Assembly: GCA_025356595.1 (NCBI GenBank)
Contig: JANXSQ010000213.1
Span: 1-42,878 of the forward strand
DNA from: Janthinobacterium sp.
Lineage (GTDB): Bacteria; Pseudomonadota; Gammaproteobacteria; Burkholderiales; Burkholderiaceae_D
Length of the DNA stretch: 42,878 nt
Reading direction: 5' to 3'
Shown here: in pieces, positions 25,732-37,732 of the stretch
How positions within the stretch are numbered: position 1 is the stretch's first letter
How the letters are laid out: the number at the start of each line of letters is the position of its first letter
Translations under genes and position numbers: made by a program
Notes under the pieces: generated by a model
Told to the model about the DNA's origin: nothing
The model's database searches: none
What the model saw: the letters and a program-made list of their open reading frames with translations, nothing else

Positions 25732-26928
25732 ATGCGTCTATTTCTCTGGTTACTCGCGCTGATGGCCACGGCCATCGGCATCGCCGTGACGGCGCGCTTC
25801 AATCCCGGCAACGTGGTGCTGTTCTATCCGCCGTATCGGATGGACCTGTCGCTGAACTTCTTCCTGCTGCTGCAGGTGCTGCTGTTCAGTCTCCTGTACC
25901 TCTTGATCCGGGCCTTCCGCAGCACGCTGAAGATGCCGGTCCGGGTGGCCGCCTACCGCCTGCGCAAGCGCGAGCGCGACGGCAACAAGAACCTGCGCGA
26001 CGCCCTGAAGGCCTTGTTCGAGGGCCGTTTCGGGCACGCCGAAAAAGCCGCCCAGCGCGCCACCGAACTGGCCGAGAACGCCGGTCTGGCGGCCCTGATC
26101 GGCGCCCGCGCCGCGCACCGCATGCGCCAGGCCGAGCGGCGCGACGGCTGGCTGGGCAAGGTGGCCGGCGACGCGACGCTGAAAACGGCGCGCCTGATGA
26201 CGATGACGGAGTTGCTGGTCGACGATCACCAGCCGGAGGCGGCGCTGGAGGCGGTGCGCGAGCTCAACACCAGCGGCACGCGCCACATCCACGCCCTGCA
26301 ATGGTCGCTGAAGGCCCAGCAGCAGGCGAAGAACTGGCCGGAAGTGCTGCGCCTGGTGCGCTCGCTCGACAAGCACCGCGCCCTGCATCCGGCGCTCTCC
26401 GCGCGCCTGCGCGAACTGGCCTACGACGACATGCTGTCGGACCGCTCGCACGACGCCGAGTCGGTGCTGCGGGTCTGGTCGACGGTGCCCTCGGCCGACC
26501 GCATCACGCCCTACGTGGCGTGCCGCGCGGCGAACGCCTTCAACGAGCGCGGCCTGCACGACGAGGCGCGCCTGGTGGCCGAGGAGGCCCTGGCGGCGAA
26601 CTGGGACGAGCGGGTGGTGCGCGCCTACCGCGCGGCGGCCGCGCCGGCCGGCTCGGCGGCCCTGCTGGCGCAGATCGAGCACTGCGAGCATTGGCTCAGA
26701 CAGCGCCCGACCGACGCCGAACTGGCGCTGACGCTGGGCGCGCTGTGCCTGAAGCAAAAACTCTGGGGCAAGGCGCAGCGCCACCTGGAACAGGCGCTGT
26801 CGGACGCCGGCGACGCGCGCATGGTGCGCGAAGCCCATTTGAAGCTGGCGCAGCTGCACGACGCGCTGCAACAGCCGGACGAGGCGGCGGCGCACTACCG
26901 CCAGTGCGCCCTGGCCACGATTCTGTAG
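25732..26928 (+). CDS. hemY: HemY, heme biosynthesis-associated TPR protein
   Basis: A 398-residue protein. Two N-terminal transmembrane helices (about 3-20 and 42-60) are followed by TPR-like helical repeats to the C-terminus, for example FEGRFGHAEKAAQRATELAE and LWGKAQRHLEQALSD. This is the proteobacterial HemY (HemY_N plus TPR), distinct from the oxygen-dependent protoporphyrinogen oxidase also named HemY in Bacillus. It has been linked to coordinating late heme synthesis at the membrane, but its biochemistry is not settled. It starts five bases after hemX and ends the operon; a hairpin follows at 26932. Confidence 0.92.
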   Translation: MRLFLWLLALMATAIGIAVTARFNPGNVVLFYPPYRMDLSLNFFLLLQVLLFSLLYLLIRAFRSTLKMPVRVAAYRLRKRERDGNKNLRDALKALFEGRFGHAEKAAQRATELAENAGLAALIGARAAHRMRQAERRDGWLGKVAGDATLKTARLMTMTELLVDDHQPEAALEAVRELNTSGTRHIHALQWSLKAQQQAKNWPEVLRLVRSLDKHRALHPALSARLRELAYDDMLSDRSHDAESVLRVWSTVPSADRITPYVACRAANAFNERGLHDEARLVAEEALAANWDERVVRAYRAAAAPAGSAALLAQIEHCEHWLRQRPTDAELALTLGALCLKQKLWGKAQRHLEQALSDAGDARMVREAHLKLAQLHDALQQPDEAAAHYRQCALATIL

Positions 26929-26931
26929 GCG

Positions 26932-26964
26932 CGGCCCGTTTTTCGCAGGAAGAACGGGCCGTTT
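26932..26964 (+). terminator. Probable terminator of the hemCDXY operon
   Basis: CGGCCCGTT (26932-26940) pairs with AACGGGCCG (26953-26961) around a 12-base loop, followed by only three T. It lies directly after the hemY stop. Confidence 0.65.
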
Positions 26965-26967
26965 CGC

Positions 26968-26997
26968 TTGCTGCGCTGCACCAAGCGTCGCTATAAT
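26968..26997 (+). promoter_or_regulatory. ppa: Predicted sigma-70 promoter of ppa
   Basis: TTGCTG (26968-26973) and a perfect TATAAT (26992-26997) are 18 bases apart, 41 bases before the ppa start. It comes right after the hem terminator, so ppa is transcribed on its own. Confidence 0.75.
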
Positions 26998-27038
26998 TGC
27001 GACACTAGAAAACATTGTCCGCCCATTGAGGAACCACC

Positions 27039-27587
27039 ATGAGTCTGAATAAAGTGTCATCCGGCCGCGACCTGCCGAACGATTTCAACGTCATCATCGA
27101 AATCCCGATGAACGCCGATCCGATCAAGTACGAAGTCGACAAGGAAAGCGGCGCCATTTTCGTCGACCGCTTCATGGGTACCGCGATGCACTATCCGTGC
27201 AACTACGGCTACGTTCCGAACACCCTGTCCGAAGACGGCGACCCGGTCGACGTGCTGGTCATCACGCCATTCCCGCTGATCCCCGGCGTGGTGGTGCGCT
27301 GCCGTCCCATCGGCGTGCTGAAAATGAGCGACGAAGCGGGCGAAGACGCCAAAGTGCTCGCCGTGCCGGTCGACAAGGTGCTGTCCATCTACAGCCACTG
27401 GCAGAAGCCGGAAGACCTGAACGAACTGCGCCTGCGCCAGATCCAGCATTTCTTCGAGCATTACAAGGACCTGGAAAAGGGCAAATGGGTCAAGATCGAC
27501 GGCTGGTACGGCCCTGAAGACGCGAAAGCGGAAATCCTCAGCGGCGTCGCCGCGTACAAGAAGCAAAGCGCGGCCGAAGCCTCCTAA
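27039..27587 (+). CDS. ppa: Inorganic pyrophosphatase (family I)
   Basis: A 182-residue cytoplasmic enzyme that hydrolyses pyrophosphate to two phosphates, pulling biosynthetic reactions forward. The metal-binding signature DGDPVDVLV is present (about 68-76), with [18 protein letters not shown] near the N-terminus, [12 protein letters not shown] and [10 protein letters not shown] near the C-terminus. The length matches the usual 175-180 of bacterial family I enzymes. GAGGAACC precedes the ATG. It has its own promoter and terminator. Confidence 0.97.
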   Translation: MSLNKVSSGRDLPNDFNVIIEIPMNADPIKYEVDKESGAIFVDRFMGTAMHYPCNYGYVPNTLSEDGDPVDVLVITPFPLIPGVVVRCRPIGVLKMSDEAGEDAKVLAVPVDKVLSIYSHWQKPEDLNELRLRQIQHFFEHYKDLEKGKWVKIDGWYGPEDAKAEILSGVAAYKKQSAAEAS

Positions 27588-27610
27588 ACCGAGCTCCCGC
27601 CCATCGCACA

Positions 27611-27646
27611 ACGCACTCGCGCCGTCAAGGCCGAGTGCGTTTTTTT
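27611..27646 (+). terminator. Intrinsic terminator after ppa
   Basis: ACGCACTCG (27611-27619) pairs with CGAGTGCGT (27632-27640), with a smaller GCC/GGC stem inside the loop, followed by a run of T to 27646. Confidence 0.92.
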
Positions 27647-27768
27647 ATGGCGGGACGCATGACGCCGATCAAGGCCGCGGGGGGCGCGCCGGCCCTGACC
27701 GGAACCCGCGCCGACCGCGCCGATCTGATTTCATATGGGGCGGGTGCCGCCCACTCTGGGAGCCGGAA

Positions 27769-28389
27769 ATGCATGCGACGACCGCGCGGCTGCGCTACTG
27801 GTGGGTGTTCGCCCTGCGCGGCGCGCTGGGCGTGCTGTTCGGCGTGGTCGCGCTGGCCATGCCCGGCTTGACGCTGCTGTCGCTGATCGCCGTGTTCGCC
27901 GTCTACGCGCTGCTGGCCGGCATCGTGGCCGTGGCGGGCGCGCTGAGCAACCGCCACAACGCCAGCGACTGGTGGATACTGCTCACGCTGGGCCTGGCCG
28001 GCATCCTCGCCGGCGCGCTGGCCAGCCTGCACCCGGCGCTGACGGCGCTGGTCCTGGTCATCGTCATCGGCCTCAACGCCATCCTCACGGGCCTGCTCGA
28101 CATCATGCTGGCGGTGCGCCTGCGCAACGTGGTGCGCGGCGAATGGCTGTTGCTGCTGAGCGCGGCGACGTCCCTGGCCTTCGGCGCGCTGATCATCGCC
28201 TACCCGGGCGCCGGCGCGCTGGCGCTGGTGTGGCTGATCGGCACCTACGCGCTGCTGACGGGGCTGCTGTATCTGGTCATGGCCTATCGCGCCTACATGG
28301 CCGAAGCCCGCCCGCCCACGCCGTCCGGCGACGGCGGGCGGGTGGAGCGGCGCAGCGGCGAGCGGCGCATGAGGCCGGCCGGACACTAA
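27769..28389 (+). CDS. HdeD/DUF308 family membrane protein
   Basis: A 206-residue protein with six predicted membrane helices between residues about 10 and 180, in pairs separated by short loops, for example WWVFALRGALGVLFGVVALA, ALVLVIVIGLNAILTGLLDI and ALALVWLIGTYALLTGLLYL. The repeated RG-LGxLFGxxAL pattern is typical of DUF308/HdeD, which in E. coli is tied to acid resistance at high cell density. The C-terminal tail is Arg/Gly-rich (VERRSGERRM) and cytoplasmic. GGGAGCC precedes the ATG. A DUF5335 gene follows after 14 bases, so the two form a unit. Confidence 0.88.
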   Translation: MHATTARLRYWWVFALRGALGVLFGVVALAMPGLTLLSLIAVFAVYALLAGIVAVAGALSNRHNASDWWILLTLGLAGILAGALASLHPALTALVLVIVIGLNAILTGLLDIMLAVRLRNVVRGEWLLLLSAATSLAFGALIIAYPGAGALALVWLIGTYALLTGLLYLVMAYRAYMAEARPPTPSGDGGRVERRSGERRMRPAGH

Positions 28390-28403
28390 ACAGGGAGGCG
28401 GAG

Positions 28404-28742
28404 ATGACGATAGCGAAAATCGACAAGGCGCATTGGCACGACTACTTCGGGCGGATGTCGGCGCTGCTGATTGGCAAAAGCGTCGAGGTGGAGGTGGACG
28501 CGCTGGAAATCGGCAGCCACATCGCCGCCGAATGGGTGCCGCTGCTGGGCTTCGTCTACGACGTGCACAGCGACATCCTGGCCGTGACGGTGGAGGGCCT
28601 GGACCATATGATCCGCCACCCGCAGCAGGTGCACGTCGACATGCTCGGCAGCGAACTGCGCAGCCTGGAAGTGGTCGACAGCGAGCTCTACCACCACGTC
28701 ATCAAGCTGCGCGAACCCCTGCTGCTGCCGGCGCCGCATTGA
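28404..28742 (+). CDS. DUF5335 family protein
   Basis: A 112-residue soluble protein beginning MTIAKIDKAHWHDYFGRMSA with GGGAGG well placed before the ATG. The body alternates strands and helices: VEVEVDALEIGSHIAAEW, ILAVTVEGLDHMIRHPQQV and LRSLEVVDSELYHHVIKL. The pattern (WxxxF start, H-x-I-xxPxxIxV centre) is that of DUF5335, a family of unknown function often near stress or membrane genes. It sits 14 bases after the HdeD-like gene and is probably translated from the same mRNA. It converges on the GNAT-like gene. Confidence 0.78.
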   Translation: MTIAKIDKAHWHDYFGRMSALLIGKSVEVEVDALEIGSHIAAEWVPLLGFVYDVHSDILAVTVEGLDHMIRHPQQVHVDMLGSELRSLEVVDSELYHHVIKLREPLLLPAPH

Positions 28743-28798
28743 GGCGGGCGCGTCGGCGCGTCCGTGCGGCGCGCCGGCACGCGGGGCGGGTGGGGCGG

Positions 28799-29938
28799 CT
28801 ACTCCCCCTTGCGGAAGGGCGTGCGCTCGTTCAGTTCGTCGATATAGGCTTCGATGCCGCCGCTTTCCCGCTCCAGGAAGCGCTCGACGGCGTCGGCGAA
28901 GGCAGGGTGGGCCAGCCAGTGCGCCGACCAGGTCTTTTGCGGCAGGAAGCCGCGCGCCATCTTGTGCTCGCCCTGGGCGCCGCCCTCGAAGGTGGCGATG
29001 CCGTGGGCGATGCAGAACTCCAGCGGCTGGTAATAGGAGACCTCGAAATGCAGGCAGGGCACATGCTCGAGCGCGCCCCAATAACGGCCGTACAGAGTGT
29101 CGGCGCTGTGGATCAGCAGGGAGGAGGCGATCGCCCGTCCCTCGCGCTCGGCGATGATCAGCAGTATGTTGTGCGGCATGCCGCGGCCTATGCGCAGGAA
29201 GAAATCCAGGTTCAGATACGGTGAGGAGCGGTGCTCGGCGTAGGTGTTGCTGTAGCAGCGGTGGAACAGGCGCCAGTCGGCCTCGCTGGCGTCCCGGCCG
29301 CGCACCCGGCGCAGCGTCACGCCGGCCTCGGCCACCTTGCGTCGTTCGGCGCGGATGTTCTTGCGCTTCTTTTGCTCCAGCGTGGACAGGAAGGCCTCGA
29401 AGTCGGCGTAGCCCTCGTTGATCCAGTGAAATTGCACGCCGCTGCGCAGCATGAAGCCGGCCTCCTGCAACTGCAGCGCCTGCTCTTCGGGCGGGAACAG
29501 CACATGGCTCGATGAGACGCCGGCCGTCTCCTGCCGCCTCAGCAGCGCCGCGACCAGGGCGGCGCGCGCGGCGCCGTCCACGGCCAGCAGGCGCGCCCCC
29601 GCCACGGGCGTGAAGGGGATGGCCGAGAGCAGCTTCGGATAATATTCCAGGCCGTTGCGCTGGTAAGCCTCGGCCCAGGCCCAATCGAACACGTACTCGC
29701 CGTAGGAGTGCGACTTCAGGTAGAGCGGCATCGCGGCGGCCAGGGTGGCGCCGCGCCACAGCGCCAGATACGCGACTTGCCAACCGGTGTCGGCGCTCAC
29801 GCAGCCGGAGGCGTGCAGCGCGTGCAGGAAGGCGTAGGAGAGGAAGGGATTGGCGTCGGCCTGGGCGGCGAGCAGCGCCGACCAGTCCGATTCGCCAATT
29901 TCGGCCAGAGAAGAAACGATACCCGTGCGATAATCCAT
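28799..29938 (-). CDS. GNAT-family protein of the COG3146 (DUF482) group
   Basis: A 379-residue protein matching COG3146 along its length: ANPFLSYAFLHALHASGC, MPLYLKSHSYGEYVFDWAWA, LYGRYWGALEHVPCLHFEV and FEGGAQGEHKMARGFLP are the usual landmarks. The fold resembles two GNAT domains as in FemAB-type peptidoglycan aminoacyltransferases, and the group is sometimes called peptidoglycan biosynthesis-like, but no substrate is proven. A basic helix (EQKKRKNIRAERRKVAEAG, about 190-208) divides the halves. It is a single gene, divergent from nadE with 94 bases between starts. Confidence 0.87.
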   Translation of the reverse strand: MDYRTGIVSSLAEIGESDWSALLAAQADANPFLSYAFLHALHASGCVSADTGWQVAYLALWRGATLAAAMPLYLKSHSYGEYVFDWAWAEAYQRNGLEYYPKLLSAIPFTPVAGARLLAVDGAARAALVAALLRRQETAGVSSSHVLFPPEEQALQLQEAGFMLRSGVQFHWINEGYADFEAFLSTLEQKKRKNIRAERRKVAEAGVTLRRVRGRDASEADWRLFHRCYSNTYAEHRSSPYLNLDFFLRIGRGMPHNILLIIAEREGRAIASSLLIHSADTLYGRYWGALEHVPCLHFEVSYYQPLEFCIAHGIATFEGGAQGEHKMARGFLPQKTWSAHWLAHPAFADAVERFLERESGGIEAYIDELNERTPFRKGE

Positions 29939-30032
29939 TTTTGTCGGTCTGCATTCCCAGCCATTGTCGGGCCGCTGTTCGCCCCCGGGATCGGTCCCGC
30001 TTTACCACAACGAATTTACCACTATCGCCATC

Positions 30033-32016
<1,984 letters not shown>

Positions 32017-32037
32017 GCGGCATCGCTTGGGGAGGGC

Positions 32038-32700
32038 TCAGCGCCCCAGGCGCATATCGAATTTCCAGGTCAGCAGGCGCATGGCGGTGATCGCCGTCGC
32101 GCTGGTCCACAGGGCCACGTCGGCGGCCACGCCGAAGTGCTTCTGCGCCAGATACAACCAGCAGCCGATGAAGGCGCAGATCGCGTAGGGCTTGCCGTCG
32201 CGCAGCACCATCGGAATCTCGTTGCAGACGATGTCGCGCAGCACCCCGCCGAAAATCCCCGTAATCACCCCCATCATCGAGGCGATGAACAGCGGCATGC
32301 CCGCGCGCAGCGCCTCGGCCACGCCGGCGATGGCGAACAGGCCCAGGCCGATGGCGTCGGCGATGATGATCAGGCGCTCGGAGACGATCTGGCGCAGCGT
32401 GCGGATCAGCGGCGCGGCGATCAGCGCCAGCACGAAGGTGAGGATGGCGTATTCCTGGTGGGCGACCCAGAACAGCGGGCGCTTGTCGAGCAGGATGTCG
32501 CGCAGCGTGCCGCCGCCGAAGGCCGTGATGAAGGCGACCGTGAAGACGCCCACCAGATCCATCCGCTTGCGCCGCGCTTCGATAAAACCGGAGAATGCGC
32601 CGACCAGGATGGCGATCACTTCGATGACGCGGATCAGCGAGCCTGGCGGCAGATGGGGAGGCATCATGGGCGGACGAATGGGGCTAAATAGAATGCCCAT
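32038..32700 (-). CDS. TRIC-type (trimeric intracellular cation channel) family protein
   Basis: A 220-residue protein with about seven membrane helices. The two internal repeats carry the family signatures AFGGGTLRDILLDKRPLFW (near 62-80) and GIFGGVLRDIV (near 148-158), which define the UPF0126/YicG family, structurally the bacterial TRIC channels. Such proteins conduct K+ or Na+; the physiological role in bacteria is unclear. The start is uncertain: ATGs at 32700, 32667 and 32664 are possible and none has a good ribosome binding site. The gene converges on glnB with 21 bases between stops. Confidence 0.88.
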   Translation of the reverse strand: MGILFSPIRPPMMPPHLPPGSLIRVIEVIAILVGAFSGFIEARRKRMDLVGVFTVAFITAFGGGTLRDILLDKRPLFWVAHQEYAILTFVLALIAAPLIRTLRQIVSERLIIIADAIGLGLFAIAGVAEALRAGMPLFIASMMGVITGIFGGVLRDIVCNEIPMVLRDGKPYAICAFIGCWLYLAQKHFGVAADVALWTSATAITAMRLLTWKFDMRLGR

Positions 32701-32713
32701 AGGTTAACATGGC

Positions 32714-32733
32714 GCGGCCCCGAACGGGGCCGC
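32714..32733. repeat. Perfect GC hairpin between smr and the TRIC gene
   Basis: GCGGCCCC (32714-32721) and GGGGCCGC (32726-32733) form an 8-bp stem with a GAAC tetraloop; ACAT/ATGT flanks it as a weaker outer stem. There is no T run on either side, so termination is uncertain. It could shape the TRIC mRNA leader. Confidence 0.5.
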
Positions 32734-32802
32734 TATGTGGAGCTAGTTTTTACCCGGAGAACGGGCGCGCCGGCTCAGTTTTGCGCCGCGCCGCAACGCA
32801 CC

Positions 32803-33456
32803 CTAGCGCACCGCCTGCAGGGCCGCCTGCAGCAGCACGATCAGGGCGCCGTCGCCGCCTTCGGAGGGACGCGCCACGCAGAAGGCGATCACTTCATCCT
32901 TTTGCACCAGCCAGCTGTGCACCATCGACTTCAGCACCGGCTCCTGGCTCTTCGAGCTCAGGCCCTTGCCGTGGATCACGCGCACGCAGCGCAGCTTGCG
33001 CCGCGTCGCCTGGCGCAGGAATTCGCCCAGGCCGTCGCGCGCGCTGTCGCGGCGCATGCCGTGCAGGTCGAGCTCGTCCTGGATGGGCCAGTGGCCCTTG
33101 CGCATCTTGCGCACCATGTCGGCGCCGACGCCGGGCCGGGTGTAGCTCAGCGCCGGGTCTTCGTCCATCAGCGCGTCGACCTCGAACAGGTCCGACAGCG
33201 ATTCGCGCAGCACGGCGCGGTCGTCCTCTTCCTGCTGGCGCGGCGTCATCGGCCCGGCCGGCGGGCGCGGCGCCAGCGCGTCCTGCTTGGGCATGGGCGC
33301 GACCTTGCCCACGCTGTTGCGGAACAGATCCGTCTCGTGCGCCACCACGCGCGCGCGCAGCGCGCGCTGGACCGTTTCGGCGGCGCGCGCCTCGGCCTGG
33401 TCCTTGAGCGTACCGCGCAGGGATTTCAGGTCGGCGAAGGTTTTCAAGGACGACAT
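32803..33456 (-). CDS. Smr domain protein (Smr/MutS2 C-terminal type)
   Basis: A 217-residue protein. Residues about 1-120 are charged and helical, with a Pro-rich part. The Smr domain occupies about 125-217, with LDLHGMRRDSARDGLGEFL (the LDLHG motif) and VRVIHGKGLSSKSQEPVLK (the HGxG motif). Smr domains are nucleases or RNA-binding modules; stand-alone forms have been linked to translation quality control and DNA metabolism. It begins five bases after the trxB stop on the same strand, so the two genes form an operon. The precise substrate cannot be told. Confidence 0.9.
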   Translation of the reverse strand: MSSLKTFADLKSLRGTLKDQAEARAAETVQRALRARVVAHETDLFRNSVGKVAPMPKQDALAPRPPAGPMTPRQQEEDDRAVLRESLSDLFEVDALMDEDPALSYTRPGVGADMVRKMRKGHWPIQDELDLHGMRRDSARDGLGEFLRQATRRKLRCVRVIHGKGLSSKSQEPVLKSMVHSWLVQKDEVIAFCVARPSEGGDGALIVLLQAALQAVR

Positions 33457-33461
33457 GGACC

Positions 33462-34424
<963 letters not shown>

Positions 34425-34596
34425 CTAATTAAGTTTGATGGACACGATGTGGGGCCGATCGCCGCAAGAACAAGGCGCGCGGCCGCCGCCGGCCGGATGG
34501 CGCCGGGCGGGCCGGCTGGCGCGCCTCGCGCCCGCGCCAGCACTGGCGAGATTATAGACGAAGCCGCGCGCGCCGATGAATCGTAGCGGCCGCTCG

Positions 34597-34632
34597 GGCA
34601 TATATGCCTTAGAATACCCGTATATGGGTATT
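34597..34632. promoter_or_regulatory. Two perfect dyads between trxB and ftsK
   Basis: GGCATATATGCC (34597-34608) is a 12-base perfect palindrome. AATACCC (34613-34619) and GGGTATT (34626-34632) form a second inverted repeat around GTATAT. They lie 44-79 bases before the ftsK start, in the only AT-rich part of this gap. They could be operators or promoter parts. No T run is present. Confidence 0.45.
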
Positions 34633-34675
34633 TCCCTGCCCGCAACAAGAGCATCGTTGCATCGCTTCCTAGAGT

Positions 34676-37030
34676 ATGACGAAACCAAGCCAAGCCACCG
34701 CCAACAGCTACACCCGCAGCGCGACCGAGCGCCAGCCCCTGCCGAACCGGCTGGTACGCCTATTGTCGGAGGCGCGCTGGTTCGCGCTGGCCGCCTTCGG
34801 CCTGTATTTCCTGCTGATCATGATCAGTTTCACCAAGGCCGACCCGGGCTGGTCGCACGCCAGCGTGGTGCCCAAGGTGGCCAACCTGGGCGGGCGCGCC
34901 GGCGCCTGGGTCTCCGATCTGCTGTTGTACATCTTCGGCTTTTCCGCCTGGTGGTGGTGCGTCTGCCTGCTGCGCGTGGTGTGGAACGGCTACCGCCGCC
35001 TGTCGCAGCGCTTCCTGCTGGAGCGGGAGGCCGATCCCGAGCACCACCAGGAGGGTTTGATCCGCGGCGTCGGCTTCGTGCTCCTGTTCATCGGCAGCAT
35101 GGGCCTGGAGTTCCTGCGCATGCGTTCCCTGCACGTGCAGTTGCCGCGCGATCCGGGCGGCGTGCTGGGCAGGGTGATCGGCCATTCGGCCGACGTCGCC
35201 TTCGGCTTCACCGGCGCCACGCTGCTGCTCTTGCTGCTGTTCGGCCTGGGTTTCAGCCTGTTCTTCCACGTCTCCTGGATGTCGGTGGCCGAACGCATAG
35301 GCGGCGCCATCGAAGCCGCCTTCGACTGGTTCGTGCTGCGCTACGAGGACCGCGAAGACCGCCGCCAGGGCGAAGTGGCGGCCGTCAAGCGCGACGAGGT
35401 GGTCGTCATCGAGCGCGCCAAGCATGTCGAAAAGCATGTCGCCGCGCCGCCGGTGAAGATCGAGCCGCAGATCGTCAACGTCGTCAAATCCGAGCGCGTC
35501 GAGAAAGAGCGCCAGGCCACGCTGTTCAACGAGCCGACGGACGGCAAGCTGCCGCCGCTCTCGCTGCTCGACGAGGCGCCGCCCTTCGTCGAGACGGTGT
35601 CGGTGGAGACGCTGGAATTCACCAGCCGCCTGATCGAAAAGAAACTCTCCGACTTCGGCGTCGACGCCAAGGTCGTGGCCGCCTATCCGGGGCCGGTGGT
35701 GACGCGCTACGAAATCGAGCCGGCCACCGGCGTCAAGGGCAGCCAGATCGTCGGCCTGGCGCGCGACCTGGCCCGTTCGCTGTCGCTGACCTCGATCCGG
35801 GTGGTGGAAACCATCCCCGGCAAGAATTGCATGGCCCTGGAATTGCCCAATCCCAAGCGGCAGATCGTGCGCCTGACGGAAATCCTCGGCTCCAAGGTGT
35901 ACAACGACGGCGTCTCCAGCCTGACCATCGCGCTGGGCAAGGACATCGCCGGCAAGCCGGTGGTCGCCGACCTGGCCAAGATGCCCCATCTGCTGGTGGC
36001 CGGCACCACCGGTTCGGGCAAGTCGGTGGGCATCAACGCCACCATCCTGTCGCTGCTCTACAAATCCGACCCGCACGACGTGCGCCTGATCCTGATCGAT
36101 CCGAAGATGCTCGAGATGTCCGTCTACGAAGGCATCCCGCATCTGCTGGCGCCGGTGGTGACGGACATGCGCCAGGCCGGCCACGCGCTGAACTGGGCCG
36201 TCAACGAGATGGAGCGGCGCTACAAGCTGATGAGCAAGCTGGGGGTGCGCAACCTGGCCGGCTACAACGCCAAGATCGCCGAGGCGCAAAAGCGCGAGGA
36301 GCACATCCCCAACCCCTTCAGCCTGACGCCGGATTCGCCCGAGCCGCTGGAGAAGCTGCCGACCATCGTCATCATCATCGACGAGTTGGCCGACTTGATG
36401 ATGGTGGTGGGCAAAAAGGTCGAGGAATTGATCGCCCGCATCGCGCAAAAGGCGCGCGCCGCCGGCCTGCACTTGATTCTGGCGACACAGCGCCCATCTG
36501 TGGATGTGATCACCGGCCTGATCAAGGCCAACATCCCGACCCGCATCGCCTTCCAGGTGTCGTCGAAGATCGACTCGCGCACCATTCTCGACCAGATGGG
36601 CGCCGAAGCCCTGCTGGGCATGGGCGATATGCTCTACATGCCGCCGGGCACGGGCCTGCCGGTGCGCGTGCACGGCGCCTTCGTCTCGGACGAGGAGGTG
36701 CACCGGGTCGTCAACCATTTGAAATCGCAGGGCGAACCGAATTACATTGAAGGCATCCTCGAAGGCGGCACACTGGAGGAGGGCGGCGCCGAGGGCGCCA
36801 GTCCGGGCGAGGGCGGCGGCGAGGCCGACGCGCTGTACGACCAGGCCGTCGCCGTGGTGCTGAAGAACCGCAGGGCGTCGATCTCGCTGGTGCAGCGTCA
36901 CCTGCGCATCGGCTACAACCGCGCGGCCCGCCTGCTGGAACAGATGGAGCAGAGCGGCGTCGTGTCAACGATGCAATCGAACGGCAACCGGGACATCCTG
37001 GTGCCGGTGGCGAGCGCAGAACAAGGATAA
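34676..37030 (+). CDS. ftsK: DNA translocase FtsK
   Basis: A 784-residue septal DNA pump. Four membrane helices (about 34-51, 80-103, 130-147, 179-198) precede a short charged linker (about 220-300), then the motor: Walker A GTTGSGKS at 443-450, Walker B IVIIIDE at 564-570 and the [20 protein letters not shown] segment. The C-terminal gamma winged-helix (about 715-784: [23 protein letters not shown]) reads KOPS orientation sites and activates XerCD. The linker is short compared with E. coli FtsK (1329 residues), like many betaproteobacterial copies. lolA follows after five bases, so it heads the ftsK-lolA-rarA group. Confidence 0.97.
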   Translation: MTKPSQATANSYTRSATERQPLPNRLVRLLSEARWFALAAFGLYFLLIMISFTKADPGWSHASVVPKVANLGGRAGAWVSDLLLYIFGFSAWWWCVCLLRVVWNGYRRLSQRFLLEREADPEHHQEGLIRGVGFVLLFIGSMGLEFLRMRSLHVQLPRDPGGVLGRVIGHSADVAFGFTGATLLLLLLFGLGFSLFFHVSWMSVAERIGGAIEAAFDWFVLRYEDREDRRQGEVAAVKRDEVVVIERAKHVEKHVAAPPVKIEPQIVNVVKSERVEKERQATLFNEPTDGKLPPLSLLDEAPPFVETVSVETLEFTSRLIEKKLSDFGVDAKVVAAYPGPVVTRYEIEPATGVKGSQIVGLARDLARSLSLTSIRVVETIPGKNCMALELPNPKRQIVRLTEILGSKVYNDGVSSLTIALGKDIAGKPVVADLAKMPHLLVAGTTGSGKSVGINATILSLLYKSDPHDVRLILIDPKMLEMSVYEGIPHLLAPVVTDMRQAGHALNWAVNEMERRYKLMSKLGVRNLAGYNAKIAEAQKREEHIPNPFSLTPDSPEPLEKLPTIVIIIDELADLMMVVGKKVEELIARIAQKARAAGLHLILATQRPSVDVITGLIKANIPTRIAFQVSSKIDSRTILDQMGAEALLGMGDMLYMPPGTGLPVRVHGAFVSDEEVHRVVNHLKSQGEPNYIEGILEGGTLEEGGAEGASPGEGGGEADALYDQAVAVVLKNRRASISLVQRHLRIGYNRAARLLEQMEQSGVVSTMQSNGNRDILVPVASAEQG

Positions 37031-37035
37031 AACGC

Positions 37036-37683
37036 ATGACTCGATTCAAAAAAACCGGCGCGCTGAGCGCCTTGGCCCTCGCCTGCGCCATGCTGGCGGG
37101 CGGCGCCTCGGCCAGCGCGCTGGAACAATTCAAGACCTTCGTCTCCGGCACCAAGGCCGCCAAGGGCGAATTCACCCAGCACCAGATCAAGAAGGCCGAC
37201 GCCGGCGGCAAGGCGAAGGTCTCGACCCCGTCCAGCGGCAGCTTCGAATTCGCCCGTCCCGGCAAATTCATCTGGACCTACATCAAGCCCTACGAACAGT
37301 TGCTGCAGGCGGACGGCGAGCAGTTGTTCATCTACGACAAGGACTTGAACCAGGTCACGGTGAAGAAACTGGGCAACGCGCTGGGCTCCTCGCCGGCCGC
37401 GATCCTGTTCGGCAGCAACGACCTGGAAAAGAACTTCACGCTGGCCGAGGCCGGCATGCGCGACGGCCTGGAATGGCTGAAGGCGACCCCGAAGGCGAAG
37501 GACACCACCTTCGACGACATCAGCATCGGCCTGCGCAACGGCGTGCCGGAAGCGATGGAGTTGCGCGACTCCTTCGGCCAGACCTCGGTGCTGGCGTTCA
37601 AGAACTTCCAGAAAAATCCCCCGCAAAGCGCCGCGCACTTTAAATTTGTCATGCCCAAGGGCGCCGACGTCTTCAATAATTAA
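37036..37683 (+). CDS. lolA: Outer-membrane lipoprotein carrier protein LolA
   Basis: A 215-residue periplasmic protein that takes lipoproteins from LolCDE to the outer membrane. A signal peptide (about 1-27, ALACAMLAGGASASA) is followed by the family core: FVSGTKAAKGEFTQ, SGSFEFARPGKFIWTYIKPY, LLQADGEQLFIYDKDLNQV and MELRDSFGQTSVLAFKNFQ. The length is normal. It starts five bases after ftsK and is followed by rarA after 49 bases. Confidence 0.95.
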   Translation: MTRFKKTGALSALALACAMLAGGASASALEQFKTFVSGTKAAKGEFTQHQIKKADAGGKAKVSTPSSGSFEFARPGKFIWTYIKPYEQLLQADGEQLFIYDKDLNQVTVKKLGNALGSSPAAILFGSNDLEKNFTLAEAGMRDGLEWLKATPKAKDTTFDDISIGLRNGVPEAMELRDSFGQTSVLAFKNFQKNPPQSAAHFKFVMPKGADVFNN

Positions 37684-37732
37684 GGCTGGGGCGGCGTCCG
37701 CCGCCTTCCCGCTGCGCAATCGGTACACACCC

